From assembly GCA_022181065.1 (NCBI GenBank), contig BQMY01000079.1, positions 1 to 64,000 of the forward strand: 64,000 bases of DNA, read 5' to 3'. The position numbers and the translations under genes were made by a program. The notes beneath the pieces were generated by a model. That model was not told the origin of the DNA and made no database searches. It saw nothing but the letters and a program-made list of their open reading frames with translations. Below are positions 55,683-63,984 of this stretch, piece by piece. Numbering within the stretch: the stretch's first letter is position 1; the number at the start of each line of letters is the position of its first letter. Origin of the DNA: Melioribacteraceae bacterium (GTDB lineage: Bacteria; Bacteroidota; Ignavibacteria; Ignavibacteriales; Melioribacteraceae).

Positions 55683-56936
55683 TCAACCATAAACAAACGC
55701 GAGTTGTTTTGGAGTGTGTCCTTCTTTCTTACCCAGGATATACGGGAGCATGTGATTGGCAACCTCTTCTACCACCGGAACCACAACGCTATTCCCAAAC
55801 TGTTTGTAAGCCTGCGTATCTGAAACAGGAATTTTAAACTGTCTGGTTTCCGTTTCAAATCCCATTAGTCTGGCACATTCAAGCGGGGTAAGGCGTCTGG
55901 GTCTATAATTCTCCTGTTTAACCAGTATTTCGGAACCATCTTTATAGTACCTTGCAGAGAGTGTTCTGGACGTATCATTGGGTCCTACAAGTCCAAATCC
56001 GAATCCGTTACCCCTGGCGCGATGCTTTTCAGCGTATTTCTGTAAATAATTCCATAAATTTTCAGTTAGTGTATATTTTTCAAGAACTTTCCCGGTGTTT
56101 ACCTCAGTATAAGCTGACGGTAGTTCTGTGCCATCCTCGGAGTGGAAGATTCTCCTTAATTTGGGACCTGCGTCAGATTTTGGAATTTTCATGTCTTCAA
56201 AATTGAACCCGACATCTTCACGAAATCCAACGATAAATATTCTTTCCCTGTGTTGAGGGACAAATGATTTTGCGTCGATAATTCGTGTATGAAAAGTATA
56301 ACCCAGCTCATTCAGGGTATCACAAATGACTTGAAAAGTTTTACCTTTATCATGACTTTTCAAGTTCTTGACATTCTCCAGCAAGAAGGCTTTCGGTCTG
56401 TGAAAATCAAGTATTTCGGCGATTTTAAAGAATAAAGTGCCCTGAGTTTTATCACGGAAACCATGTGGTTTTCCAAGCGCGTTTTTTTTGCTGACTCCCG
56501 CGATTGAAAACGGTTGACATGGAAATCCGGCAACCAGAACATCATGTTCAGGTATATCTGAAGGGTTTACCTGATTTATATCACCATCAATTTTGTGTGT
56601 ATCAGGAAAATTTGCAAGATAGGTTTTAACTGCGTGTTTATCCCATTCACTGGTATAGACACACTCACCACCGACAGACTCAAACGCAAGACGCATACCC
56701 CCGATTCCTGCAAACAAATCAATGAATCTGAATTCACTTTTTTTCGATTCATTCTGCCCTTGATTAGTAATCTTGTCAGTAAGGAGTGAAATTACAAGTT
56801 TATTTGGTGATGTTTCACCCTTCTCCCATCTGTAAACAGTTCTTGCTGTATTACCGGTAAGATTTGCTACTTCATCAATCTCCATTCCGGCTTGTTCTCT
56901 CAAAACTGCAAATTTATTTATTCGTTCGTACTTCAT
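55683..56936 (-). CDS. Cytosine-C5 DNA methyltransferase with N-terminal helix-turn-helix
   Basis: Transfers a methyl group to cytosine C5. I start at the ATG at 56936 (MKYERINKF), placing the palindrome at 56951-56971 upstream; a GTG at 56978 and ATG at 56960 are in frame but lie in or beyond it. An XRE-type helix-turn-helix occupies about 5-55 (LREQAGMEIDEVANLTGN). The catalytic domain follows: motif I FIDLFAGIGGMR, motif IV GFPCQPFSIAG with the nucleophile Cys, motif VI ENVKNL, motif VIII QHRERIFIVG, motif IX LTPLECARLMGFE and motif X FGNSVVVPV. It resembles M.EcoRII/M.SsoII enzymes, which bind their own promoter through this N-terminal domain. The companion endonuclease is frameshifted. 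Confidence 0.93.
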   Translation of the reverse strand: MKYERINKFAVLREQAGMEIDEVANLTGNTARTVYRWEKGETSPNKLVISLLTDKITNQGQNESKKSEFRFIDLFAGIGGMRLAFESVGGECVYTSEWDKHAVKTYLANFPDTHKIDGDINQVNPSDIPEHDVLVAGFPCQPFSIAGVSKKNALGKPHGFRDKTQGTLFFKIAEILDFHRPKAFLLENVKNLKSHDKGKTFQVICDTLNELGYTFHTRIIDAKSFVPQHRERIFIVGFREDVGFNFEDMKIPKSDAGPKLRRIFHSEDGTELPSAYTEVNTGKVLEKYTLTENLWNYLQKYAEKHRARGNGFGFGLVGPNDTSRTLSARYYKDGSEILVKQENYRPRRLTPLECARLMGFETETRQFKIPVSDTQAYKQFGNSVVVPVVEEVANHMLPYILGKKEGHTPKQLAFVYG

Positions 56937-56950
56937 AATCCACGGGAATG

Positions 56951-56971
56951 TTTTTGACATAATGTCAAAAA
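56951..56971. promoter_or_regulatory. Palindromic operator upstream of the methyltransferase gene
   Basis: TTTTTGACAT-A-ATGTCAAAAA is a perfect 10-bp inverted repeat with one central base, 14 bases upstream of the chosen ATG. The methylase has an N-terminal helix-turn-helix, and M.SsoII/M.EcoRII-type enzymes repress their own genes through such sites. The first arm also contains TTGACA, so the site may cover the -35 region. Confidence 0.65.
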
Positions 56972-57010
56972 TAGTCACTTGCCTTCATAATTACAATAAT
57001 AATTTAAAAC

Positions 57011-57040
57011 TTTGATTTTGGGTTGTGCATTTATATTTTA
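57011..57040 (+). promoter_or_regulatory. Possible promoter of the cobalamin operon
   Basis: TTTG at 57011 and TATATTTT at 57032 resemble the TTTG / TAnnTTTG elements of Bacteroidota-type sigma factors, with 17 bases between them, slightly short of the usual spacing. It lies 24 bases upstream of the riboswitch start. Weak evidence: position and likeness only. Confidence 0.35.
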
Positions 57041-57063
57041 GGGGAAGTAAATAATTTTTTGAT

Positions 57064-57211
57064 TTACGGTGCCCCGGTTCGGGGAGAATAGGGAAGTCGG
57101 TTAAAGTCCGACGCTGTCGCGCAACTGTAATTGGCGCTAACATAAAACAATCTGCCACTGTTTTCACGGGAAGGCGTTTTATGCTGCCAAAAGCCAGGAG
57201 ACCTGCCGTAA
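57064..57211 (+). ncRNA. Cobalamin riboswitch
   Basis: The conserved elements of the RF00174-type aptamer are in order: P1 strand TTACGG (57064-57069), GGTTAAAGTCCGACGCTGTC with GCGCAACTGTAA, a GCCACTG segment, the GGGAAGGCG block, GCCAGGAGACCTGCC, and the closing P1 strand CCGTAA (57206-57211). The two P1 strands are perfectly complementary. It binds adenosyl- or methylcobalamin and would repress the downstream operon when B12 is plentiful. The operon encodes a BtuB-like receptor, which fits. Confidence 0.96.
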
Positions 57212-57292
57212 GTTCAGGATATTAACCTTCGCGGAAAAGGTTGTTGATCTAAGGTCCTTCCTTTTATCATTCCGGATTTCCCGCTGCGTTAA

Positions 57293-57314
57293 TACACCAA
57301 AACAAAAAGGTGTA
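57293..57314 (+). promoter_or_regulatory. RBS-sequestering hairpin, probable expression platform
   Basis: TACACC (57293-57298) pairs with GGTGTA (57309-57314) around a 10-base A-rich loop; the right arm contains the AGGTG ribosome-binding site three bases before the ATG at 57317. Formation would block translation. Another hairpin AACCTT/AAGGTT (57224-57242) lies between it and the aptamer. Control of translation rather than of termination is therefore likely. Confidence 0.6.
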
Positions 57315-57316
57315 AT

Positions 57317-58267
57317 ATGCGTGCTTTTTTTCTTTTTTTGTTTTTTCTCGTCAATGTTTTTTCTGCTCAATCCGACAAGTGGGCTGATTCTGTCATTACA
57401 TATTCATTTGGAGCAAACACCGATTTTGGGCAGGATTCTGCTTATTTTCCGGCGAATATCCTTGGCTCGCCCGATACTTCCGCTTCGGATTTGACACCCT
57501 CTTCAATCCCGGAAGAAATATGCGCTCTGGGACTTGGTGGCGAAATTATTCTGAAATTCACCGATAACCTCATTGTGGATGGCGAAGGTCCCGATTTTAC
57601 AGTTTTTGAAAATCCTTTTATTATTCAGGCGGGACCGCGAGCAGGTGAAATTTTTGCTGAACCGGCAGAGGTTTCTGTTAGTCAGGATGGAATAACATTT
57701 TACACTTTTCCGTTTGATTCAACCACACTTATAGGTTGCGCCGGAGTTACTCCAACATTTGGATTCGCTGACCCGACAAACCCGGATTCGAGTGGTGGTG
57801 ATTCATTCGACCTTGCGGATTTGGGACTCGATTCGATCCGTTATGTAAAAATCCGTGATGTAACGGCAATAATTAAATCCGATCCAAATCATCCCTATTT
57901 TGATTTTACAGCAAATGGCTTCGACCTCGATGCTGTGGTTGCGATAAATGAACCCGATACATCTGTTACTTCAGTTGAATTTGATATTCAAGCTGAAACT
58001 TCGCTCCGCCTTAACGCAGTCGTTTACCCCAATCCCGCTTCAAAATCAAAAGGTGGAAGCGTAAGGATATTTATCCCGAATAACGTTGAAGAAATAAAAT
58101 CAATACGGATATTCAATATCCTGGGCGAGGAGATTTTCTCTGATTTTGGTCCCGGAATACACGACAATCTTAATCTGAATCTTTCAAATTTCAGTACCGG
58201 CGTTTATCTATATAATATCTCGAGCAGCAGTCAGACTTTCGTTTCCAAGTTTATTGTCGTGAAATAG
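57317..58267 (+). CDS. Exported surface protein of the cobalamin operon
   Basis: A 316-residue protein with a signal peptide (ending VFSAQ). The main domain (about 20-215) has the pattern of a family seen near cobalamin loci: an LGSPD-like segment followed by SLGLGGEIILKF, DGEGPDFTVFENPF, a VSVSQDGITFYTFPF strand, SFDLADLGLDSIRYVKI and GFDLDAVVAIN at its end. It looks like a beta-sandwich with acidic, calcium-binding-like loops. The C-terminal about 75 residues resemble a T9SS type-A sorting module but with VYPNPASKS rather than NPFNP. It is the first gene after the riboswitch and directly abuts the receptor gene. I infer a surface B12- or precursor-capturing role; no activity is proven. Confidence 0.75.
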   Translation: MRAFFLFLFFLVNVFSAQSDKWADSVITYSFGANTDFGQDSAYFPANILGSPDTSASDLTPSSIPEEICALGLGGEIILKFTDNLIVDGEGPDFTVFENPFIIQAGPRAGEIFAEPAEVSVSQDGITFYTFPFDSTTLIGCAGVTPTFGFADPTNPDSSGGDSFDLADLGLDSIRYVKIRDVTAIIKSDPNHPYFDFTANGFDLDAVVAINEPDTSVTSVEFDIQAETSLRLNAVVYPNPASKSKGGSVRIFIPNNVEEIKSIRIFNILGEEIFSDFGPGIHDNLNLNLSNFSTGVYLYNISSSSQTFVSKFIVVK

Positions 58268-60424
58268 ATGTTCTCAACACGGAAAATATTACTCCTTCTG
58301 GTATTATTGTCAGGTTACTCCTTACCACAATATGTTCTCGACAGCAGCAATTTTGAACCAATCGAGGGTGTGAGTGTATCAGGAAAAACACTTTCTACCT
58401 TCACTGATAAAAAGGGGTGGTTCGATCTTGCTGCTGTACCTGACGATACCCTGTACTTTTCGCATATCGGTTATAACACGAAAAATCTTTCTCGCCGGGA
58501 AGTTGCCATTTGTGATACGATCTATTTATTCCTGCGTAATATACAGACGGCGGAAGTTATAGTATCAGATAAAAAATCAAACAACAAAGCCATATCGAAA
58601 TCGGTTGAAAAACCTATCACAGATGAAGAAAAATTCACAGTTAAAAGTTTGTCGGAAGTTATCACAAAAAATTCAACTCTTATCATAAGGGATTACGGCG
58701 GCTATGCCGGATTAAAAACAGCGTCGGTTAGAGGTTTGAGCAGCGAAAATACCATTGTACTTTTCAACGAAGCCAAAGTGAACGATATCAGAACCGGTTC
58801 ATTCGATTTGTCACTGGTTTCACCATCGGTGCTTTCAAGTGTAAACTACTCCGGAGTATCAACAGATGAATACTATGGAGCCTCGGCGGGGGGTGTGCTA
58901 AAACTCTCGACCGCGAATAGTGTTATCGAGGATAAGCTGAGTATTTCGCTTGGCGGTGGATCATTTGGCAGCCGGAAGTTAAGCACTCTGTTTCAAAGTG
59001 GCTCCGGCAAAATAAACTATTCCCTCAACGCAGAACGTGCCTACGCAAAAAATGATTATAACTATAATTTTTTGGATAAAACTCTGAACAGAAGTAACAG
59101 TTTCTATTCCCGTTCCTTCATATCGGGTAACCTGAATTATAACACAAGTCGGAATAGTGTTACCCTTTATACTCATTTTTCCTCAATGGTAAATGGTCTG
59201 CCAGGTTTTGTAACGACAAACAATTTTAATACGAGTAAAGCGGTCAATTCCAATAAGTCACTTTTGGTTGTAGTAAATGATCACCTGCTGCTTTCTGATA
59301 ATTTAATTTTACGGGTGAATGTTAATACACATCTGCAATCAATAAAGTATGAAGACCCGGAAGGTAAGATACTCTCGGTTGGAAAAATCCAATCATCACG
59401 CTTAACAGATATAGGCTACAGTGCAGGCGGAATTTATTCTGTTAACAATCTGCTATCGCTGAATTTCGGTTATCGGGGGAGCACTTCCCTTTTAAGCGGA
59501 CTTGTGAGTTTCACCACCGCTACAGCCCCTCCTGAAAAAGTATCGCGTAACGAAAGTATTCTCTACTCCGGTATTACCTCCTTTCGAGAATTGGAAATTC
59601 CCTATCTAAATTATGTGAAAAGCTCAATTCTCGGGGCATACACAAGAATAGATGAAAAAATTTACGCTGCTACTGTTGATGATAATCTTTCGCTAAACGT
59701 GGGAATTGAATTAAATCTGGATTTAATGTTTCAACCATCACTCGTATTTCATTATTCAAACGATACACGAATTCCAACATTTAACGAGCGTTACTATTCC
59801 GGATTGTATGATATTTCCGCCTTGAAAAATGAAGAATATGAAGTATTTGATATTGGACTGGAAATAAACAATTCGCCATCCCTCGGCACATTCTCGTTTT
59901 ACTATTTTCACATTACCGGCAAAAATAAAATCATATGGGTTCCATATTTGTCAACACTTCAGGTTCCACGAAATATAAACGGGATAGACAATTCCGGAGT
60001 TGAACTCGGTTACAAAAATAAAATTGAGCATATAAACACATCACTCAACATAATTTACACATATACAAACGCCAGAAATATTTCAGAATTTACTGATGAA
60101 AGCTCTCACGGCAAACAGCTCATTTACACCCCGAAACATAGCCTGAAAGCCGGGATTATTTACTCTCCCGAAAATTTTTGGGTGAGTCTTTCATTTATTT
60201 ACACGGGTAGCAGATTTTATACATTCGATAACGATCCTTTTAGCAAACTTGAGCCACATTTCATCACAGATTTATCTGCCTCTTATAAGCTTAATTTCTG
60301 GAATACAGGTCACAGACTATCTGTGAGTATTTACAATTTATTTGATGAAGACTATATGGTCATCCAGTCCTATCCGATGCCCAAACGTACATTTTCAATT
60401 AATTACGAGATAGAAATTATATGA
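58268..60424 (+). CDS. btuB: TonB-dependent receptor, BtuB-like
   Basis: A 718-residue outer-membrane receptor. A signal peptide is followed by a shortened carboxypeptidase-regulatory-like domain (about 20-95: SNFEPIEGVSVSG), then the plug (about 120-230) with YGGYAGLKTASVRGLSSENTIVLFNEAKVND and AGGVLKL, and a 22-strand-type barrel ending SYPMPKRTFSINYEIEII, whose terminal aromatic/hydrophobic strand fits the barrel-insertion signal. Position immediately downstream of a cobalamin riboswitch gives the substrate assignment: cobalamin or a related corrinoid. The ATG directly follows the upstream stop and its own stop overlaps the next ATG by four bases. Substrate is inferred from context, not residues. 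Confidence 0.88.
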   Translation: MFSTRKILLLLVLLSGYSLPQYVLDSSNFEPIEGVSVSGKTLSTFTDKKGWFDLAAVPDDTLYFSHIGYNTKNLSRREVAICDTIYLFLRNIQTAEVIVSDKKSNNKAISKSVEKPITDEEKFTVKSLSEVITKNSTLIIRDYGGYAGLKTASVRGLSSENTIVLFNEAKVNDIRTGSFDLSLVSPSVLSSVNYSGVSTDEYYGASAGGVLKLSTANSVIEDKLSISLGGGSFGSRKLSTLFQSGSGKINYSLNAERAYAKNDYNYNFLDKTLNRSNSFYSRSFISGNLNYNTSRNSVTLYTHFSSMVNGLPGFVTTNNFNTSKAVNSNKSLLVVVNDHLLLSDNLILRVNVNTHLQSIKYEDPEGKILSVGKIQSSRLTDIGYSAGGIYSVNNLLSLNFGYRGSTSLLSGLVSFTTATAPPEKVSRNESILYSGITSFRELEIPYLNYVKSSILGAYTRIDEKIYAATVDDNLSLNVGIELNLDLMFQPSLVFHYSNDTRIPTFNERYYSGLYDISALKNEEYEVFDIGLEINNSPSLGTFSFYYFHITGKNKIIWVPYLSTLQVPRNINGIDNSGVELGYKNKIEHINTSLNIIYTYTNARNISEFTDESSHGKQLIYTPKHSLKAGIIYSPENFWVSLSFIYTGSRFYTFDNDPFSKLEPHFITDLSASYKLNFWNTGHRLSVSIYNLFDEDYMVIQSYPMPKRTFSINYEIEII

Positions 60425-61473
60425 AATACATTTTTCCAATATTGATATTGATATTACTGGTTGCTTGCGAGGACTCTCCTTCTGATCCTCCTGTAACTGA
60501 ACCCGCAACAAGTGGCATACTGGTATTAAATGAAGGTTTATTCGGGCAAAGCAACTCCGGTTTTACCGTCCAAAATCTCTCCAATCGGGAAACTACCTCC
60601 AATCCTTACTATGCTAAAAATGGTCATGAACTTGGTGACACAGGAAACAGCATGGTTATTTCGGGGGAAAGGGTTTACGTCTGTGTCACAAATTCTAACA
60701 AGGTTGAGGTAGTTTCCCTAGCTAATTTTGAAAGTCTCGGTTTTATCAATCTGGGTGAAAACGGGAGTCCACGTGAAATTGCCGTGCTTAATGATTCGAT
60801 TATATACGTTACTTCACTATACCGTAATTCGGTGATGAAGATCAACACCAATCAAAAAACCATACTCAAGGAAATAACCGTAGGTGAATTACCTGAAGGA
60901 ATTATTCTGGCTGAAGGTAAACTTTTTGTAGCAAACTCCAATTTCGGAGCGGGAAATACTCTTTCAGTAATCGATTTAACAACTGATTCAGTAGTTGATG
61001 AGGTGTTTGTTGGATTTAATCCGCGAGTTCTGATGCAGGATAATAGTTTTGTTTATGCGGTTTGTTCGGGAATATACGATGAGACAGGCAGAGGTGGTCT
61101 GTATAAGATTAATCCGGTTTCTCTCCTGGTTTCAGATTCGCTGATTATTAACGGAAATCCCGGAGAAACAGCTTATGATGGAAGTGGATTTGTATATATA
61201 GCGAACAATGGCGGTGTTCATAAAGTAGGGTTATCCGACTTGTCAGAAAATGAAATTGGAATACCTCTTATCCCGGGAAGTGAAATAAATCAGCATTACA
61301 ATGTAATTTATTCACTCTTTTTTGATGAGGATGATAAGATACTCTATGCCGGCAATCCGGAAAATTTTGTGCAGAATGGTACGGTGGTATCATTTGATGA
61401 AGCAGGAACAAGGCTCGATGAATTTAACTGCGGATTAAACCCGGGTACTATTTTGAAATTCAGTATAAATTAA
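60421..61473 (+). CDS. Beta-propeller lipoprotein (BtuG-like)
   Basis: A 350-residue lipoprotein (lipobox LLVA-C). The mature part is a YVTN/YncE-like beta-propeller with repeated strands such as NKVEVVSLANF, NSVMKINTNQ, NTLSVIDLTTD and YVxxxNGGVHKVG at roughly 45-residue spacing, suggesting about seven blades. In Bacteroides the surface lipoprotein BtuG is a seven-bladed propeller that binds B12 and hands it to BtuB. This gene lies in the same place, overlapping the btuB-like stop by four bases within a riboswitch-controlled operon. It is therefore the best candidate for a BtuG-type corrinoid-capture protein. Sequence likeness was not testable here. Confidence 0.8.
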   Translation: MKYIFPILILILLVACEDSPSDPPVTEPATSGILVLNEGLFGQSNSGFTVQNLSNRETTSNPYYAKNGHELGDTGNSMVISGERVYVCVTNSNKVEVVSLANFESLGFINLGENGSPREIAVLNDSIIYVTSLYRNSVMKINTNQKTILKEITVGELPEGIILAEGKLFVANSNFGAGNTLSVIDLTTDSVVDEVFVGFNPRVLMQDNSFVYAVCSGIYDETGRGGLYKINPVSLLVSDSLIINGNPGETAYDGSGFVYIANNGGVHKVGLSDLSENEIGIPLIPGSEINQHYNVIYSLFFDEDDKILYAGNPENFVQNGTVVSFDEAGTRLDEFNCGLNPGTILKFSIN

Positions 61474-61483
61474 AGGGGATAAA

Positions 61484-63544
61484 ATGAAAAAAGTAATATT
61501 CTTTTTACTGCTGATCTCACTCGCTGTATCAGCTAAATCGGTTTACGGAAGTGACGCGATTGTTTTTATTCAGGATGGTCAGATTGCTGCACTGGACCTG
61601 AATACAAATACAGTTTACACCGATCTTGAGGAAGTGGGCCCAACACCAAATCAGGTATATTCTTACAAAAAATATGTTTTTATTGTAAACTCGGGTGAGT
61701 GGGGAGCGAACACAAATCTACAATACTTCCCTGCAAGCGCGTTATGGGATTACATCGATACACAAAACCTGGCAGCATTTCAGGCAAATGTGTCAAAAGT
61801 GATGCTTTCCGCCAATGGTAATGGATGGGAAGCTGCCGGTATAAATGATTCACTCGTAGCAATTACCGCTACTCAGTTAGGGAAAATTGATATTGTAAAC
61901 TACAGAACAGGCGTTCTGGTAAACTCGATAGATATTGAAGCAGATGGAAACCCGCAAGGTATCGCGAACATCAACAATAAATTGGTGGTTGCAATGGCAG
62001 ACTGGTCTGATCCGAATCTTGGTCAGGGTCACTCCGCAGTAATTTATGACCCAAACGATTGGAATAACTATTCCGAAATAGAAGCGCACATTAATGTTGT
62101 GGATATTATTCCGGTTCAAAACGGCAAATATCTGATCAATTCCTGGGGTACATGGTTTGGTGATGATAACTACGGCTCAATCCGACTTGTAGATGAATTA
62201 GGGAATCTTGAATACACCTGGTTACTCCCGGATGACAGTAAAGCCGAGTTGATAATTCCACTTGATGAAAATAACATATACATGCGGGGTTATGATGTAA
62301 ATTTTGCTCCTGTGTTTGGAACAATTAATTTGACAACTCATAATTATACTCCGGTTACAACAGGATACCTGACAACAAATATCACAGGAATTCTGAATGA
62401 TGGAACACTTTTCGGTATAGCAGATGACAATACAAATTTTTATGATGACGAAGGGAATGTGATAGGTTCTACCAACACTACCATCGGAATTTATAATACC
62501 GTCCTGACAAAACCGGAACCTTCAGAAAACCCGCTATACACAATCGGTCTTTCCACAAGTGACGGAGCAGGTGGTTCTTACGGACTTATGCTCGGTATCG
62601 ACCCTGCCGGTACAGATGGTATCGACAGTGAACTTGGTGAAACAGAACTACCTCCATTGCCACCATCAGGAGTATATGACGCACGCCTTATCCTCCCTGA
62701 CGGCACAACAGGTTCACCTGCTGACTATCGTGGCGGAGACGCTAATTTCACAGGTCAGGTAGAATATGAAGTTAACTGGCAGTTGGGTGAAGGAACTGTA
62801 TTCACCCTTGAGGTTGACGTTCCTGAAGTACCCGGAACAGTAACTGTAACTGTATATGACCTCGTTGTTGGTACAATCGTTAACGAAGTAATAAACGAAG
62901 GTGGCGGACAGGTAGTTGTTAACAACGATGCAATCTCTGCACTTGGAATCACAGTTGATTACAACGCACCAATCCCGGTAGAGCTATCCTCATTCGCAGC
63001 AAATGTTGTTGGCGAAACAATCCGGTTGGTATGGGAAACAGCAACAGAGACCAACAACAAGGGATTTGTGGTAGAAAGAAGTGAAGACAACGCTAAATTC
63101 ACAAAAGTGGGCTACATAGATGGTAACGGAACGACAAGTGAAAAACAGAGCTACACATTCACAGACCATCATGCGGTATCAGGTACATACTACTACAGAT
63201 TACGTCAGGTTGACTTTGATGGAACATCAAGCTACAGTGACGCTGTAGAGGTAGATTTTGTACCAACAGAATACAGTCTGGGTCAGAACTATCCAAATCC
63301 GTTTAACCCGAGTACAAGGATCAAGTTTGCTGTACCTGTAGATAGTAAGGTAACAGTAACCTTGTACAATATGTTGGGACAGAAGGTACAGGAGATAGTA
63401 TCACAGAACTATAGTGTTGGTTTACATGAAGTTGATTTCAACGCGAGTGAGTTATCGAGTGGAATGTACATCTACTCCATCACAGCTTTGGGAGTAGACG
63501 GAAGTAATTTCGTTGACACCAAAAAGATGATGCTTATGAAATAG
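61484..63544 (+). CDS. T9SS-sorted beta-propeller-like protein of the cobalamin operon
   Basis: A 686-residue exported protein with a signal peptide ending near KSVYG. The N-terminal about 350 residues contain propeller-like repeats (FIQDGQIAALDLNTN, TNTTIGIYNTV), echoing the preceding gene at longer length. An intermediate part (about 400-500) is Gly/Thr/Val-rich. A fibronectin-III-like segment follows (PVELSSFAANVVGETIRLVWETA... near 505), and then the T9SS sorting module with LGQNYPNPFNPSTRI. It starts 10 bases after the lipoprotein gene with a good GGGGAT ribosome-binding site. The last approximately 900 bases use codons slightly differently (more gta, aca and caa), perhaps because sorting and linker modules are shared between genes. 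Function unknown; a second surface corrinoid binder is possible. Confidence 0.75.
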   Translation: MKKVIFFLLLISLAVSAKSVYGSDAIVFIQDGQIAALDLNTNTVYTDLEEVGPTPNQVYSYKKYVFIVNSGEWGANTNLQYFPASALWDYIDTQNLAAFQANVSKVMLSANGNGWEAAGINDSLVAITATQLGKIDIVNYRTGVLVNSIDIEADGNPQGIANINNKLVVAMADWSDPNLGQGHSAVIYDPNDWNNYSEIEAHINVVDIIPVQNGKYLINSWGTWFGDDNYGSIRLVDELGNLEYTWLLPDDSKAELIIPLDENNIYMRGYDVNFAPVFGTINLTTHNYTPVTTGYLTTNITGILNDGTLFGIADDNTNFYDDEGNVIGSTNTTIGIYNTVLTKPEPSENPLYTIGLSTSDGAGGSYGLMLGIDPAGTDGIDSELGETELPPLPPSGVYDARLILPDGTTGSPADYRGGDANFTGQVEYEVNWQLGEGTVFTLEVDVPEVPGTVTVTVYDLVVGTIVNEVINEGGGQVVVNNDAISALGITVDYNAPIPVELSSFAANVVGETIRLVWETATETNNKGFVVERSEDNAKFTKVGYIDGNGTTSEKQSYTFTDHHAVSGTYYYRLRQVDFDGTSSYSDAVEVDFVPTEYSLGQNYPNPFNPSTRIKFAVPVDSKVTVTLYNMLGQKVQEIVSQNYSVGLHEVDFNASELSSGMYIYSITALGVDGSNFVDTKKMMLMK

Positions 63545-63709
63545 TGCTGAGTACTAAGTACTGAGTGCATAGTAGTAAAGACGGCATTAGGTTGGTGAGC
63601 CTGTCTGCCTGCCCCGCTCGCGGGGAACCATATGCCGTCTCTACTGAAAAATATAAATATTTTCGTAGGGGATGGTTACCGACTATCCCTTTTTATTTTA
63701 AAGAACTGC
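63545..63709. other. Intergenic stretch after the cobalamin operon
   Basis: No gene is supported here. Just after the stop the sequence GAGTACTAAGTACTGAGTGC has a short palindromic AGTACT doubled, and a CCCCGCTCGCGGGG palindrome lies near 63612. No clear terminator with a T-tract was found after 63544. Confidence 0.5.
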
Positions 63710-63753
63710 ATGCCCGATCGAGCCCACCTAAGGCGGATAAACTCGGGCATGAC
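63710..63753. repeat. Nested intergenic palindrome with TGCCCGA arms
   Basis: Outer arms TGCCCGA (63711-63717) and TCGGGCA (63743-63749) enclose CCCACCTAAGGCGG plus ATAAA; the right end reads GGGCATGAC. The outer core equals the ribH terminator stem; the inner core resembles that at 5123-5137. Confidence 0.7.
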
Positions 63754-63835
63754 AATAAGTCTTGTGTCATTCCCGCGAAAGCGGGAATCCAGAGATACTG
63801 TATTGTCGCAATACAATTATCAGATCCACCCCCTT
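63754..63835. repeat. Dispersed ~80-bp repeat, diverged copy of the tandem-array module
   Basis: AATAAGTCTTGTGTCATTCCCGC, a GAAA loop, GCGGGAATCCAGAGATACTGT and a CCACCCCC tail follow the same order as the array copies beginning near 44270, with changes that preserve the stem (CCCGC/GCGGG here, CCTGC/GCAGG there). Confidence 0.8.
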
Positions 63836-63840
63836 GAAAA

Positions 63841-63885
63841 GTCGTAAGTCGTAAGTCGTAAGTCGTAAGTCGTAAGTCGTAAGTC
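63841..63885. repeat. 7-bp microsatellite
   Basis: Six perfect copies of GTCGTAA followed by a partial GTC. No spacers and no protein-coding context. Confidence 0.97.
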
Positions 63886-63904
63886 AAAAATAATAAAACA
63901 AAGA

Positions 63905-63984
63905 CTGGATACCTGCTTCCGCAGGTATGACAAACTCTGGAAACTGTCATTTCCATGAATCCGCCAATGGCGGAGGAAATCTAA
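63905..63984. repeat. Two further palindromic repeats
   Basis: ATACCTGC-TTCC-GCAGGTAT (63909-63928) is followed by GACAAA; GTCATTTCC (63946) ... CCGCCAATGGCGG (63961-63973) ... GGAAATCTAA (to 63984) is a nested element matching that at 5112-5156 in reverse orientation. They continue the repeat cluster at the right edge of the window. Confidence 0.8.

Noticed and set aside
63841-63885. CRISPR or regulatory iteron array
   Set aside because: It is a perfect 7-bp tandem repeat without spacers; microsatellite slippage explains it. No replication gene is adjacent.
63693-63956. A minus-strand frame with TYDLRLT repeats
   Set aside because: It is the translation of the 7-bp microsatellite and palindromic repeats, not a gene.
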